From NCBI RefSeq assembly GCF_900609065.1, contig NZ_UXAU01000040.1, forward strand, positions 19,788 through 83,787: a DNA stretch of 64,000 nt. The letters are read 5' to 3'. Positions within the stretch are counted from its first letter, which is position 1; each line of letters starts with the position of its first letter. This stretch comes from Arthrobacter ulcerisalmonis. Its GTDB lineage: Bacteria; Actinomycetota; Actinomycetes; Actinomycetales; Micrococcaceae. The notes under the pieces were generated by a model. The model was not told the DNA's origin, did no database searches, and was given only the letters and a program-made list of their open reading frames with translations. Both the position numbers and the translations under genes were made by a program. Positions 10,776 to 20,010 of the stretch are shown here, piece by piece.

Positions 10776-11102
10776 ATGAGTGCCGAGGATCTTGAAAACT
10801 ATGAAACTGACATGGAGCTGCAGCTCTACCGTGAATACCGCGATGTTGTCAGTCTGTTCAGTTACGTTGTCGAGACCGAACGGCGTTTCTACCTGGCCAA
10901 CCACGTGGACCTGCAGGCGCGCAGCTCCGACGGTGAAGTGTACTTCGACCTGACCTTGCAGGATGCCTGGGTGTGGGACGTTTACCGCTCTGCCCGGTTC
11001 GTGAAGAGTGTCCGTGTCCTGACGTTCAAGGACGTCAACGTGGAAGAACTTCCGCGCAATGAGGAGCTGGCCTTGCCCAAGGATGTTGACCTGGGGAACT
11101 AG
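10776..11102 (+). CDS. DUF2469 protein
   Basis: 108 aa, starting MSAEDLENYETDMELQLYREY and containing FSYVVETERRFYLANHVDL; both are hallmarks of DUF2469, an actinobacterial family found between rnhB and yraN (Rv2901c in M. tuberculosis). Function is unknown. ATG 10776 is chosen because it gives the conserved N-terminus; the ATG at 10758 does not. Confidence 0.93.
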   Translation: MSAEDLENYETDMELQLYREYRDVVSLFSYVVETERRFYLANHVDLQARSSDGEVYFDLTLQDAWVWDVYRSARFVKSVRVLTFKDVNVEELPRNEELALPKDVDLGN

Positions 11103-11206
11103 CGTTTTGGTGGACACTGTTCCTCCACATCCCTGGTAGTCCACATAGGATTTTTCTGTCCTCCTTTCCGGCCTGAGGTCCTTCAGGCTGGTGGTGGAGG
11201 TGGACC

Positions 11207-11563
11207 ATGAAGGCCAAAGATGTGTTGGGTCGCCGGGGCGAGGTGCTTGCTGCCGGTTACCTGGAATCCCTGGGGATGTTGGTGCTGGAGCGGAACTGGC
11301 GCTGTCCTGACGGTGAGATAGATATTGTTGCCCTGGATGGGGACGCGCTGGTCATCGCGGAGGTGAAGACGCGGCGGTCCCTGGATTACGGGCATCCATT
11401 TGAGGCGGTGGGCCCGGACAAGCTGGCCCGGTTGCATCGGCTGGGGTCGGCGTGGTGCCGGGACCGGGAAGTGCGGGTGCCGTTGCGCCGGGTGGATGTT
11501 ATTGCCGTGCTGGACGACGGCGGCGGCTCACCCGTCGTGGAACACCTCAAAGGGGTGGGGTGA
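11207..11563 (+). CDS. YraN/UPF0102 family protein
   Basis: 118 aa with LGRRGEVLAAGYLE, NWRCPDGEIDIVALDGD and FVEVKTR-type positions (VIAEVKTRRS), the restriction-endonuclease-like core of UPF0102 with its D-x-n-E-x-K pattern. It is presumed to be a nuclease-fold protein; its role is not established. The stop at 11561-11563 overlaps the comM start by one base. Confidence 0.92.
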   Translation: MKAKDVLGRRGEVLAAGYLESLGMLVLERNWRCPDGEIDIVALDGDALVIAEVKTRRSLDYGHPFEAVGPDKLARLHRLGSAWCRDREVRVPLRRVDVIAVLDDGGGSPVVEHLKGVG

Positions 11564-13107
11564 TGGCCCTCGGTCGCACCTACTCCATCGCCCTGGTGGG
11601 GCTGAACGGCTACCTCGTGGAGGTAGAAGCCGACATCGGCCAGACCCTGCCGGCGTTCATTATTCTCGGCTTGCCAGACGCGTCTCTCAACGAGGCTAAA
11701 GAGCGCATCAGATCCGCTGCCAAGAATTCCGGTATCCCCCTGAGCCACCGTAAGATCACGGCAAACCTGATCCCGGCCTCGTTACCCAAGCGCGGTTCAG
11801 GGTTTGACTTGGCCGTGACCATGGCGGTGCTTCGGGCCGCCAACGACGTCAAAGCCTCCGGAAAGACGGTCTTCATCGCGGAGTTGGGCCTTGATGGCAG
11901 GTTGCGTCCGGTCCGTGGCATCCTTCCTTCTGTGATGGCTGCGGTGCAGGCTGGCTACCCGGACATTGTGGTGGCGCAGGCCAACTACGCTGAGGCGGCT
12001 CTGGTGCCTGGCGCCAACGTGCACGGCTACCGGACCTTGGCGCGCCTGGTCCTCGACTTCGGCGCCAAACCGGAGAAGTTGGCGTTGGATTTCGAGCCTG
12101 ACGATCCAGAAGAACCCTCGGATGCTCGGGCTGAGCCCCGGGTAGCTCCCGACATGGCAGACGTTTCGGGCCAAGGCGAAGCCAGGCGGGCCCTCGAGGT
12201 GGCGGCCGCGGGCGCCCACCACCTACTGCTGACCGGCCCGCCAGGGGCGGGTAAGACCATGCTGGCAGAGCGGTTGCCGGGGCTGTTGCCCGACTTGGCA
12301 GACCAGGAAGCCATGGAAGTCACGGCCATCCATTCGTTGTGCGGGCTGCCCAGTTCGGCGGCGCAGTTGTTGCGGCGGCCACCCTTCGAGAACCCGCACC
12401 ACTCAGCGACCGCGGCAGCCATCATCGGCGGTGGATCCGGGGTACCGCGTCCCGGGGCTGCGTCCCGCGCTCACCGGGGCGTTCTGTTCCTTGACGAGGC
12501 GCCGGAATATGAGAGTAGGGTCCTTGACGCACTCCGGCAACCCCTGGAGAGCGGTGAACTGGTCATTCATCGATCCGCCGGCACTGCTGCCTATCCGGCC
12601 CGGTTCCAGCTGGTCCTGGCAGCCAACCCGTGTCCGTGCGGGAAGGCGAGCGGCAAAGGCCTCGACTGCACCTGCACGCCAATGGCCCGGCGGCGTTACC
12701 TGTCCAGGCTGTCCGGGCCACTGCTGGATCGAGTTGATATCCAACTCCAGGTGGATCGGGTGTCCCTCGCCGAGTTTGGCCAAGCAGGGGCCGAAGAGGC
12801 TACCAAGCCGATAGCATTGCGGGTCCTTGCCGCCCGGGTCCGCCAGCGTGAACGGCTGGCCCTCTTCGGGCTGGAGACCAATTCACAGGTGCCTGGCCGG
12901 ATTCTGCGCGGCGACCTCCGCCTGGCACCTGCCGCCACGCGGATCCTCGACCACTCACTGGAACGCGGTATTCTGACGGCCCGCGGCTACGACCGGGTGC
13001 TGCGGTTGGCTTGGACGCTCGCAGACTTAGGCCTGCGAGACGTGCCGGACGGCAACGACATTGGCCAGGCTCTCGGATTACGCCAGGCTGCGGCGGTGGC
13101 AGCATGA
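11563..13107 (+). CDS. comM: YifB/ComM family Mg-chelatase-like AAA ATPase
   Basis: 514 aa. An N-terminal Lon-protease-like domain (about 1-170) is followed by an AAA+ module with Walker A GPPGAGKTML, Walker B VLFLDEAPEY and the C-terminal Mg-chelatase domain carrying a NPCPCG cysteine cluster. In transformable bacteria ComM is a helicase that promotes branch migration of incoming DNA. The ATG at 11563 overlaps the yraN stop, and the stop overlaps the dprA start (ATGA), so yraN-comM-dprA are translationally coupled. Confidence 0.93.
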   Translation: MALGRTYSIALVGLNGYLVEVEADIGQTLPAFIILGLPDASLNEAKERIRSAAKNSGIPLSHRKITANLIPASLPKRGSGFDLAVTMAVLRAANDVKASGKTVFIAELGLDGRLRPVRGILPSVMAAVQAGYPDIVVAQANYAEAALVPGANVHGYRTLARLVLDFGAKPEKLALDFEPDDPEEPSDARAEPRVAPDMADVSGQGEARRALEVAAAGAHHLLLTGPPGAGKTMLAERLPGLLPDLADQEAMEVTAIHSLCGLPSSAAQLLRRPPFENPHHSATAAAIIGGGSGVPRPGAASRAHRGVLFLDEAPEYESRVLDALRQPLESGELVIHRSAGTAAYPARFQLVLAANPCPCGKASGKGLDCTCTPMARRRYLSRLSGPLLDRVDIQLQVDRVSLAEFGQAGAEEATKPIALRVLAARVRQRERLALFGLETNSQVPGRILRGDLRLAPAATRILDHSLERGILTARGYDRVLRLAWTLADLGLRDVPDGNDIGQALGLRQAAAVAA

Positions 13108-14303
13108 TGGCCACGGGTGTCCAAGACGAACGCATCGCCCGTGCCGCGCTGTCCCGGTTGATGGAGCCCCAGGATGCCGCGGGCCTGGCGCTGGTGCAGA
13201 TCGCTGGCGCAGTCGACGCCCTGCGGATCGCCACTGGCGAACTGGCGGCTGGGCCGGAGCTGGAACGCGAGATGACGGGTCTGTTGGCCGCCAGTGGACC
13301 GTCCTCCAGTTGGTCGGGCTTGTCGGCGGCGCTCAAGCGGTGGCTGCCCAGGACGCCGGACCTGGCGCCAGAACGGGACCTTGCCAGCATGGCACGGCTG
13401 GGCGGCAGGGTGATTATTCCCTCTGATCCGCTGTGGCCGGAACAGCTGGCAGACCTGGGTCTCCAAGAGCCGTTGTGCCTGTGGTGGCGCGGCGAGGAAC
13501 AACCGCTGCCGCCGATGGACCGGTCAATTGCGTTGGTGGGATCGCGGGACAGCACCAGTTACGGTGCATCCGTTACCGGGGACATGGCCTACTCATTGGC
13601 GCAGCGGGGCTTCACGGTGGTCTCTGGAGGTGCGTATGGGATTGATGCCCATGCGCATCGAGCCGCGTTGGCCGGCGCCACTGATTCGGTCCCCACCATT
13701 GCTGTGATGGCCGGGGGAGTAGACCGCTTCTATCCGTCAGGCAACGAGGACCTGCTTCGCGGGGTGGCTAACCGTGGCGCGGTCCTGGCCGAAGTTCCGC
13801 CGGGCTCCGCGCCCACCCGGTATCGATTCCTGCAGCGAAATCGTCTCATCGCGGCGTTGGCAGCGGTGACAGTGGTGGTGGAGGCGCGATGGCGGTCTGG
13901 GGCTTTAAACACGGCACATCATGCAGAGGCTCTGGGGCGGGCGGTGGGTGCTGTTCCGGGATCTGTCCACAGCGCCAACTCCGCCGGCTGCCACCGGCTG
14001 CTCCGCGATGGCGGTGCTGTCTGCGTCACGGAAGCTGCGGAAGTTGCTGAACTGGCGTCTCCCAGCGGCCAGGCCCTGCCGGACGCCAAGCCAGAAACCG
14101 CCCAAGTGCAGGACGGGCTCACCCTCGAAGACCTAATCCTCCTCGACGCCTTGCCGCTGCGGTCCAGTACCTCGGTGGAAAAACTCGGGGTAGTGGCAGG
14201 ACTCAGCGTGGATTCCGTTCGCGCGGGCCTTGGACGACTGGGCCTGCTGGGACTTGCCGTCTCGGAACGCGGCGCCTGGAAACGCGGAAAGACAGGGCCA
14301 TGA
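13104..14303 (+). CDS. dprA: DNA-processing protein DprA
   Basis: 399 aa. The Rossmann-like core reads IALVGSRDSTSYG, VVSGGAYGIDAHAHRAAL and AVMAGGVDRFYP, followed by RFLQRNRLIAAL and the E-R-SGAL region, all as in DprA/Smf. It loads RecA on single-stranded DNA during transformation. ATG at 13104 overlaps the comM stop; ATG 13107 is a possible alternative. The C-terminal 60 residues look like a winged helix. Association with comM and xerC is conserved in actinobacteria. Confidence 0.94.
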   Translation: MMATGVQDERIARAALSRLMEPQDAAGLALVQIAGAVDALRIATGELAAGPELEREMTGLLAASGPSSSWSGLSAALKRWLPRTPDLAPERDLASMARLGGRVIIPSDPLWPEQLADLGLQEPLCLWWRGEEQPLPPMDRSIALVGSRDSTSYGASVTGDMAYSLAQRGFTVVSGGAYGIDAHAHRAALAGATDSVPTIAVMAGGVDRFYPSGNEDLLRGVANRGAVLAEVPPGSAPTRYRFLQRNRLIAALAAVTVVVEARWRSGALNTAHHAEALGRAVGAVPGSVHSANSAGCHRLLRDGGAVCVTEAAEVAELASPSGQALPDAKPETAQVQDGLTLEDLILLDALPLRSSTSVEKLGVVAGLSVDSVRAGLGRLGLLGLAVSERGAWKRGKTGP

Positions 14304-14352
14304 AGCTGCGTGTCTGAGCAGGCATGTCGTAGCCATTTGAGAGAGTAGAAAC

Positions 14353-15294
14353 GTGGAATCACCTGCACCCGTACCGGCGGCCCTGCCCCGCGGCTTAGCT
14401 GAACCGCTCGACGCGTTTGCGGCCTACCTTGCTGGTGAGCGGGCGCACTCGGCCCATACCCAGCGTGCCTACCTTGGGGACCTTGCCAGCTTCTTCGACC
14501 ACGCAGCCCAGGAAGGAGCGTCGACGCTCCAGGACCTGGAGTTGGGGACATTCCGTCGCTGGCTGGGCGCACAAAGCCAGGCCGGGGTAGCTCGGGCCAC
14601 GCTTGCCCGGCGATCCGCCACTGCCCGGGTCTTCACCTCCTGGGCGCTCCGCGAGGAACGCCTAGAGACAGATCCCGCGCTGCGCCTCAAAGCGCCCAAA
14701 CGCGATCGGTCCCTGCCGGGGGTCCTCCAGTCAGCCCAGGTGAACCGGCTCATGACGGGCCTCGCGGAGGCGGCCGTTGACGGTGGTCCCATGGCGGTGC
14801 GGGACCGGGCCATCGTAGAAGTCCTCTACGCCACAGGAATTCGCGTTGGCGAGCTGACGGGTTTGGACATCGACGACTTCGACCCCGATCGGCGCACCCT
14901 GCGCGTCATCGGCAAAGGCGACAAGGAACGGACTGTTCCCTACGGCGTGCCCGCTGCCCTCGCCGTGGATGACTGGCTCCGCCGCGGAAGGCCTAAGGTT
15001 GTCGGCAGTTCCAGCGGACCCGCCTTGTTCTTGGGCCTCCGCGGCGGCAGGGTAGACCAACGGCAAGTGCGCTCATTGGTCAACAAACTGTTTGAAGCGT
15101 TGGGAGATACCTCCGCCTCCGGACCGCACGCCCTGCGCCACACGGCGGCAACCCACCTTTTGGACGGTGGAGCAGACCTTCGCGCAGTGCAGGAAATTCT
15201 CGGCCACAGCAGCCTGGCCACCACTCAGATCTACACCCACGTCTCGGTAGACCGCCTACGGAAGAGCTACCAGCAGGCGCACCCCCGCGCCTAG
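14353..15294 (+). CDS. xerC: Tyrosine recombinase XerC
   Basis: 313 aa. A SAM-like N-terminal DNA-binding domain precedes a catalytic domain with Arg164, Lys188, HxxR at 259-262, His285 and nucleophile Tyr294. With XerD it resolves chromosome dimers at dif. GTG at 14353 follows GAGAGAG. The position after dprA is the chromosomal xerC position in actinobacteria, so it is not the prophage integrase. Confidence 0.93.
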   Translation: MESPAPVPAALPRGLAEPLDAFAAYLAGERAHSAHTQRAYLGDLASFFDHAAQEGASTLQDLELGTFRRWLGAQSQAGVARATLARRSATARVFTSWALREERLETDPALRLKAPKRDRSLPGVLQSAQVNRLMTGLAEAAVDGGPMAVRDRAIVEVLYATGIRVGELTGLDIDDFDPDRRTLRVIGKGDKERTVPYGVPAALAVDDWLRRGRPKVVGSSSGPALFLGLRGGRVDQRQVRSLVNKLFEALGDTSASGPHALRHTAATHLLDGGADLRAVQEILGHSSLATTQIYTHVSVDRLRKSYQQAHPRA

Positions 15295-15534
15295 GAGCAA
15301 TAAGCCAGCTGTCAGTCTGCGAATCGCACTGGCGTAATTCTGCGGTGTACGGCACAATGAGAATCACGTCCGGGAACATTCAAGTGCTGGTTGAACTTTC
15401 AGCCAGTTACACCGGACGTGTTTGTGCACCACAGCTGAATAGATGAGCAGGATAGAGCCACCACGCATTAATGCAGCGCATCCATCCAGGCAGAGGTCGT
15501 TGGGGAAGACGTACCTAAAGCCATGGAGGATGGA
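15295..15534 (+). promoter_or_regulatory. 240-bp upstream region of DUF3145 gene with long-range inverted repeat
   Basis: No gene is seen here. CACGTCCGG (15365-15373) pairs perfectly with CCGGACGTG (15412-15420), enclosing a smaller CTGG/CCAG helix. It could end xerC transcription or structure a DUF3145 leader. TACGGCACAATG near 15350 resembles a -10 region. GGAGG at 15525-15529 is the ribosome-binding site of the next gene. Confidence 0.4.
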
Positions 15535-16038
15535 ATGTCTGTTGTAATGACCCGCGGTGTCTTGTTTATCCACTCTGCCCCCACGGCACTCTGCCCACAC
15601 GTAGAGTGGGCCGTTGGCTCCGTCGTGGATCAGCGCACCGATCTGGAGTGGACAGCACAGCCAGCCGCGCCCGGAATGTTCCGCGCCGAGCTCTCGTGGG
15701 CCGGCCCGCAAGGTACCGGTTCCACCTTGGCGTCATCCCTCCGTGGCTGGGCCCACCTCCGCTACGAAGTGACCGAAGAGGCCAGCCAAGGTGTCGATGG
15801 TGGCCGTTGGTCGCACACGCCGGAGCTGGGCATCTTCCATGCCGCCACCGACGTTCACGGCAACATCATGGTCTCTGAGGATCGCATCCGCTACGCCTAC
15901 GAATCGGGTGCTGGCGATCCGGCAGCTGTGTATCACGAACTCTCCCTCGCCCTGGGCGAGGCTTGGGACGAAGAGCTCGACCCCTTCAGGCACGCTGCCG
16001 AGGGCGCGCCGGTTCGCTGGCTGCACCAGGTGGGCTGA
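15535..16038 (+). CDS. DUF3145 protein
   Basis: 167 aa with GVLFIHSAPTALCPHVEWAV, RGWAHLRYEVTEE and RWSHTPELGIFHA, the signature of DUF3145, an actinobacterium-restricted family of unknown function. It lies next to the fatty-acid synthase cluster, convergent with fabF. ATG 15535 has the best-placed GGAGG; ATG 15523 and 15547 are alternatives. A strong bidirectional terminator follows. Confidence 0.92.
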   Translation: MSVVMTRGVLFIHSAPTALCPHVEWAVGSVVDQRTDLEWTAQPAAPGMFRAELSWAGPQGTGSTLASSLRGWAHLRYEVTEEASQGVDGGRWSHTPELGIFHAATDVHGNIMVSEDRIRYAYESGAGDPAAVYHELSLALGEAWDEELDPFRHAAEGAPVRWLHQVG

Positions 16039-16153
16039 CGCCGTCGACCGTCACTGACGCAATCGGTGACTGGTAACCCAAGACTGCAGCCGGCGAACGT
16101 ATCCTCCTGAAACAAAACGCCGCCGCCGGCAACAACCAGCACCTCCGCAAAGC

Positions 16154-16190
16154 AAAAGTGGGCCCCGCCAACCGGCGGGGCCCACTTTTT
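16154..16190. terminator. Bidirectional terminator between DUF3145 gene and fabF
   Basis: A 16-bp perfect stem (16154-16169 with 16174-16189) with a 4-nt AACC loop. It has AAAA on one side and TTTTT on the other, so it works for both converging genes. Confidence 0.95.
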
Positions 16191-16210
16191 ACGCAACGAC
16201 CAAACGGACG

Positions 16211-17446
16211 TTAGATGCTGCGGATGGCGATCACGGCATTGTGGCCGCCGAAGCCAAACGAGTTGCTCAGCGCCACGATGCTGCCCCCGGGCAGATCGCG
16301 GGCACTGGTGACCACATCCAGCGGAATAGCGGGATCCTGGTTTTCCAGGTTGATGGTGACGGGCGTCTTACGCTCGTAGACCGCAAGGACGGTGAGGACA
16401 GCCTCCACCGCACCTGACGCGCCCAACAGGTGGCCCATCTGCGATTTGGTGGCCGAGACAGCCACGTTGTCCACGTGCTTGCCCAACGCCGCGTGCAACG
16501 CCGTGTACTCGGGCTTGTCGCCAACGGGCGTGGACGTGGCGTGCGCATTAACGTGGACCACATCTTCGGCCTGGATCCGGCCATCAAACATGGCCGCCTT
16601 CAGTGCGCGGGTGGCACCCAGACCCTCGGGATCCGGTGCAGTGATGTGGTAAGCATCGGCTGTGACCGAGGTGCCGGCGAGCTCGGCGTAGATCCGCGCG
16701 CCGCGAGCCAGCGCGTGCTCCTCTGCTTCGAGGACCAACGCGCCAGCGCCTTCGCCCATGACGAAGCCGTCGCGGGAAATGTCGTAGGGGCGGGAAGCGC
16801 CCTGCGGGTCGTCGTTGCGGCGGGACAGTGCCTGCATGGAGGCAAAGGCAGCCATGGGCATCGGGTGGATAGCGGCTTCAGCGCCACCGCACATCACCAC
16901 ATCAGCTTTGCCGGAACGAATGAGCTCCAAACCCAGGTGCAGTGCTTCGGTGCCTGAGGCGCAGGCAGAAACCGGGGTGTGAGCACCGGCGCGGGCACCC
17001 AGGTCCAGGCTGACAGCAGCGGCCACACCGTTGGGCATCAGCATGGGAACGGTCATGGGCAGAACCCGGCGGGGTCCCTTGGCCTTCAGCGTGTCCCACG
17101 CATCCAGCAGGGTCCACACACCACCAATGCCCGTGGCGAACGCAACGGCCAGGCGGTCCTTATCGAATTCGATAATGCCGGAATCGGCCCAGGCCTCGCG
17201 GGCCGCGACCACACCGAACTGTGTGGACGGGTCCATCCGCTTGGCTTCCACCCGGCTCAAAACGTCCAGGGCGGGGGTGCTGCAGCGGGCAGCAAACTTT
17301 ACGGGGAGCTCGTACTGCTCAACCCAGTCGTCTTCCAAGGTCCGGGCACCAGAGACACCCTTGAGCGCGTTGTTCCACATTGTGGGTACATCCCCGCCGA
17401 TGGGTGTGGTGGCACCCAGGCCGGTAATGACTACTTTGCGTGTCAT
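16211..17446 (-). CDS. fabF: Beta-ketoacyl-ACP synthase II
   Basis: 411 aa. The condensing-enzyme active site Cys162 is in VSACASGTEALH, with the two downstream histidines in VNAHATSTPVGD and MGHLLGASGAVEA. It elongates acyl-ACP with malonyl-ACP in type II fatty-acid synthesis. It is last in the fabD-fabH-acpP-fabF order. A terminator-like hairpin separates it from acpP, so it is probably made at lower level than ACP. Confidence 0.96.
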   Translation of the reverse strand: MTRKVVITGLGATTPIGGDVPTMWNNALKGVSGARTLEDDWVEQYELPVKFAARCSTPALDVLSRVEAKRMDPSTQFGVVAAREAWADSGIIEFDKDRLAVAFATGIGGVWTLLDAWDTLKAKGPRRVLPMTVPMLMPNGVAAAVSLDLGARAGAHTPVSACASGTEALHLGLELIRSGKADVVMCGGAEAAIHPMPMAAFASMQALSRRNDDPQGASRPYDISRDGFVMGEGAGALVLEAEEHALARGARIYAELAGTSVTADAYHITAPDPEGLGATRALKAAMFDGRIQAEDVVHVNAHATSTPVGDKPEYTALHAALGKHVDNVAVSATKSQMGHLLGASGAVEAVLTVLAVYERKTPVTINLENQDPAIPLDVVTSARDLPGGSIVALSNSFGFGGHNAVIAIRSI

Positions 17447-17537
17447 GGGATCACTCTCTGTCGGTGGGAATCCGCATGATGCTCTCGAGGATCCCGCGTA
17501 ATGGTTGTCGGCCTACCCTGGCATCCAGGGTGGCCGG

Positions 17538-17580
17538 AAAAACGAAGGCTGCCGGTCCGGCAATGCAGACCGGCAGCCTT
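17538..17580 (-). terminator. Terminator-like hairpin between acpP and fabF
   Basis: A 12-bp perfect stem (17545-17556 with 17569-17580), followed on the minus strand by CGTTTTTCC. It lies after acpP and before fabF in the same operon, and is likely a partial terminator that raises the acpP:fabF transcript ratio. Confidence 0.85.
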
Positions 17581-17608
17581 CCGCGCCAGGAACCGGCGCT
17601 GGTAAAAC

Positions 17609-17854
17609 CTAGGCCTGTGCGCCGGCGATGAAGCTGACGGCGTCGCCAACGGTCTTGAGGTTCTTGACTTCTTCGTCGGGGATGCGGACGCCGAACTTCT
17701 CTTCAGCGTTGACCACAATGGTCATCATCGAGATGGAGTCGATGTCCAGGTCCTCGGTGAAGGACTTGTCCAGCTCGACTGCCTCGGGGGCAAGGCCGGT
17801 TTCTTCGTTGACGATTTCAGCCAAGCCGGCCAGGATCTCTTCGTTGCTAGCCAT
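17609..17854 (-). CDS. acpP: Acyl carrier protein
   Basis: 81 aa, acidic. The phosphopantetheine site is DIDSISMM with Ser40. It carries growing acyl chains for FabD, FabH and FabF. ATG 17854 follows an AAGGAGCC-type site on the minus strand. The gene lies between fabH and fabF as in Streptomyces and other actinobacteria. Confidence 0.97.
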   Translation of the reverse strand: MASNEEILAGLAEIVNEETGLAPEAVELDKSFTEDLDIDSISMMTIVVNAEEKFGVRIPDEEVKNLKTVGDAVSFIAGAQA

Positions 17855-17934
17855 TGATGGCTCCTTTTCTTGTGTTGCCGGCAGGTGGTGCCGGTCAGGG
17901 GGCAGGCCGCGGGTGCGACCTTGGTGGGGCGTTG

Positions 17935-18996
17935 TCAGGGAAGAACGATGACTTGGGCACCGAAGACCAAGCCTGCGCCGAAGCCAATCTGGAGGGCAAG
18001 CCCGCCACTGAGCTCCGGGTTTTCCTGCAGCAACCGGTGAGTTGCCAGTGGGATGGACGCAGCGGAGGTGTTGCCCGCGTCTGCAATGTCCCGTGCCACT
18101 GTAACCGTCTCCGGCAGCTTCAGCTTTTTGACCATCTCGTCGATGATGCGCATGTTGGCCTGGTGCGGAATGAACGCCACCAGGTCCTCGGCCTGGATGC
18201 CAGCTTCCTCAAGGGCCTGCTGTGCCATCTTGGCCATCTCCCAGACGGCCCAACGGAAGACCGTCTGACCGTCCTGGCGGAGTGTGGGGTAGAGCTCCTG
18301 GGCGTCTTCGAGCAGGGCCATGTCGCCGGTGGAGTCGGACTGGCGGGCTGCCATGCCCAGGTCGCGGACATCCAGCAGCGACCGGGTCATGCCGATGGCG
18401 TCCCATTTGCTGCCGTCTGAGCCCCACACGGAAGGGGAGATGCCCGGGGTATCCGAGGGGCCGATCACGACGGCGCCGGCACCGTCGCCGAGCAGGAACG
18501 AGATGGTGCGTTCCCGGTTGTCGATCACATCAGAGAGTTTCTCTGCACCGACCACCAGGACATACTTCGCCGCTCCGGAGCGCACCAGGGCGTCACCCTG
18601 GGCGATGCCGTAGCAGTAGCCGGCGCAGGCAGCAGAAATGTCGAACGCGGGTGCCGGGGTGGCCCCGATCCGGTCAGCCAGGCTGGCCGCTGCGGACGGC
18701 GTTGCGTAGGGGTGCGTGACGGTGGAGACAATCACGGCGCCGAGTTCGCTGGCGTCAATGCCAGCCTTTTCCATCGCTTCGCGGGCCGCGCCTTCCGCCA
18801 TGTCGATCACGCTGACGTCGGCTGCCGCCCGGTGCCTGGTGACGATGCCGGTGCGTTGGCGGATCCACTCATCCGAGGAGTCGATCCACTGGCACACGTC
18901 CTCGTTGGTGACGATGATGTCGGGGCGGAAAGCACCCAGGCCGAGGATCCGGCTGTACTGGTTGACCGGCGCTTGTTTCAAGGTTGGAACGCTCAT
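17935..18996 (-). CDS. fabH: Beta-ketoacyl-ACP synthase III
   Basis: 353 aa. The catalytic triad is Cys124 in DISAACAGYCYG, His in FIPHQAN and Asn in DAGNTSAAS. It starts chains by condensing acyl-CoA with malonyl-ACP; in this group branched primers giving iso/anteiso acids are expected. The start overlaps the end of fabD by 4 bp. Length is slightly above the usual 320-340 because of an N-terminal extension. Confidence 0.95.
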   Translation of the reverse strand: MSVPTLKQAPVNQYSRILGLGAFRPDIIVTNEDVCQWIDSSDEWIRQRTGIVTRHRAAADVSVIDMAEGAAREAMEKAGIDASELGAVIVSTVTHPYATPSAAASLADRIGATPAPAFDISAACAGYCYGIAQGDALVRSGAAKYVLVVGAEKLSDVIDNRERTISFLLGDGAGAVVIGPSDTPGISPSVWGSDGSKWDAIGMTRSLLDVRDLGMAARQSDSTGDMALLEDAQELYPTLRQDGQTVFRWAVWEMAKMAQQALEEAGIQAEDLVAFIPHQANMRIIDEMVKKLKLPETVTVARDIADAGNTSAASIPLATHRLLQENPELSGGLALQIGFGAGLVFGAQVIVLP

Positions 18997-19922
18997 GCGT
19001 TGCCCTCCAATTCTGCGAAGAGTGCCAAGGCAGTGGTCAGGTCATCTGGAGTTTTCACGGCGACAGTCTTCACGCCGGGCATGCCGCGCTTGGCCAATCC
19101 AGCCAAGGTTCCCGCAGGGGCCAGTTCGATCACGCCGGTGACGCCGCGCTGCACCAGGGACTCCATGCAGAGGTCCCACCGGACCGGGCGCGAAACCTGG
19201 GCAATGAGGCTGGACACGCCCTTGCCACCGTTGGTGACCTCGCCGCCGTCGAAATTCGAGAGCAGTGGAACCTTGGGGGCCTGTGGCGAAAGCTGCGGTG
19301 CCAGGGCCTCCAGGGCCGTGACGGCGGGAGCCATGTGGCTGGTGTGGAAAGCGCCTGCAACCTTCAAGGCGATGACCCTGGCCTTGGCGGGCGGGTTATC
19401 GGCGAGGGACTTCAGCTGTTCGAACGTCCCGGCCGCGACGGTCTGGCCTGCGCCATTGACGTTGGCAGCGGTAGCGCCGGAGGCTTCAATCGCAGCCAAA
19501 ACCTCTGCCGGGTCCCCGCCAACCACCGCGCTCATGCCGGTGGGAGTCACTGCGGCCGCAGCGGCCATGCTGTTGGCACGTTCGCGGACGAACGTCATGG
19601 CTTCCTGCTCCGTCAGCAGGCCCGCCAAAGCGGACGCGGTAATCTCGCCAACAGAGTGGCCAGCCAGGATGACCGGGAGAGTGCTGAGTTCAACATCGAA
19701 GAGTGAGGCGGCCGTGACCAAGCCAGCGGCAACGATCAGTGGCTGCGCCACCGCGGTGTCCTTGATGGTTTCCTCATCGGACGTGGTGCCATGGGCCACC
19801 AGATCGATCTTGGCGATGTCGCTCAGGGTAGCCAAATGGTCAGCTACTGACGGCAGTTCCAGCCACGGAGCGAGGAACCCCGGGGTTTGCGAGCCCTGTC
19901 CAGGGCAAACTATTGCAAGCAC
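18993..19922 (-). CDS. fabD: Malonyl-CoA:ACP transacylase
   Basis: 309 aa. Opens LAIVCPGQGSQTPGF and has the nucleophile Ser90 in AGHSVGE and the histidine in AFHTSHM. It transfers malonyl groups to ACP. GTG start at 19922. The 88-bp gap to the upstream regulator would hold the promoter and any FasR-type site. Confidence 0.95.
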   Translation of the reverse strand: MLAIVCPGQGSQTPGFLAPWLELPSVADHLATLSDIAKIDLVAHGTTSDEETIKDTAVAQPLIVAAGLVTAASLFDVELSTLPVILAGHSVGEITASALAGLLTEQEAMTFVRERANSMAAAAAVTPTGMSAVVGGDPAEVLAAIEASGATAANVNGAGQTVAAGTFEQLKSLADNPPAKARVIALKVAGAFHTSHMAPAVTALEALAPQLSPQAPKVPLLSNFDGGEVTNGGKGVSSLIAQVSRPVRWDLCMESLVQRGVTGVIELAPAGTLAGLAKRGMPGVKTVAVKTPDDLTTALALFAELEGNA

Positions 19923-20010
19923 GTATCCAGCTTTCCAAATGACAGTGGGAATGAACGGTGTTTTTCCACACCAAGCTCACGGGTTCAGATTGTAGGAAGT
20001 CTACAATGGC

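Noticed and set aside
14353..15294. Tyrosine recombinase as the prophage integrase
   Set aside because: It is in the conserved chromosomal xerC position after dprA, 35 kb from the prophage.
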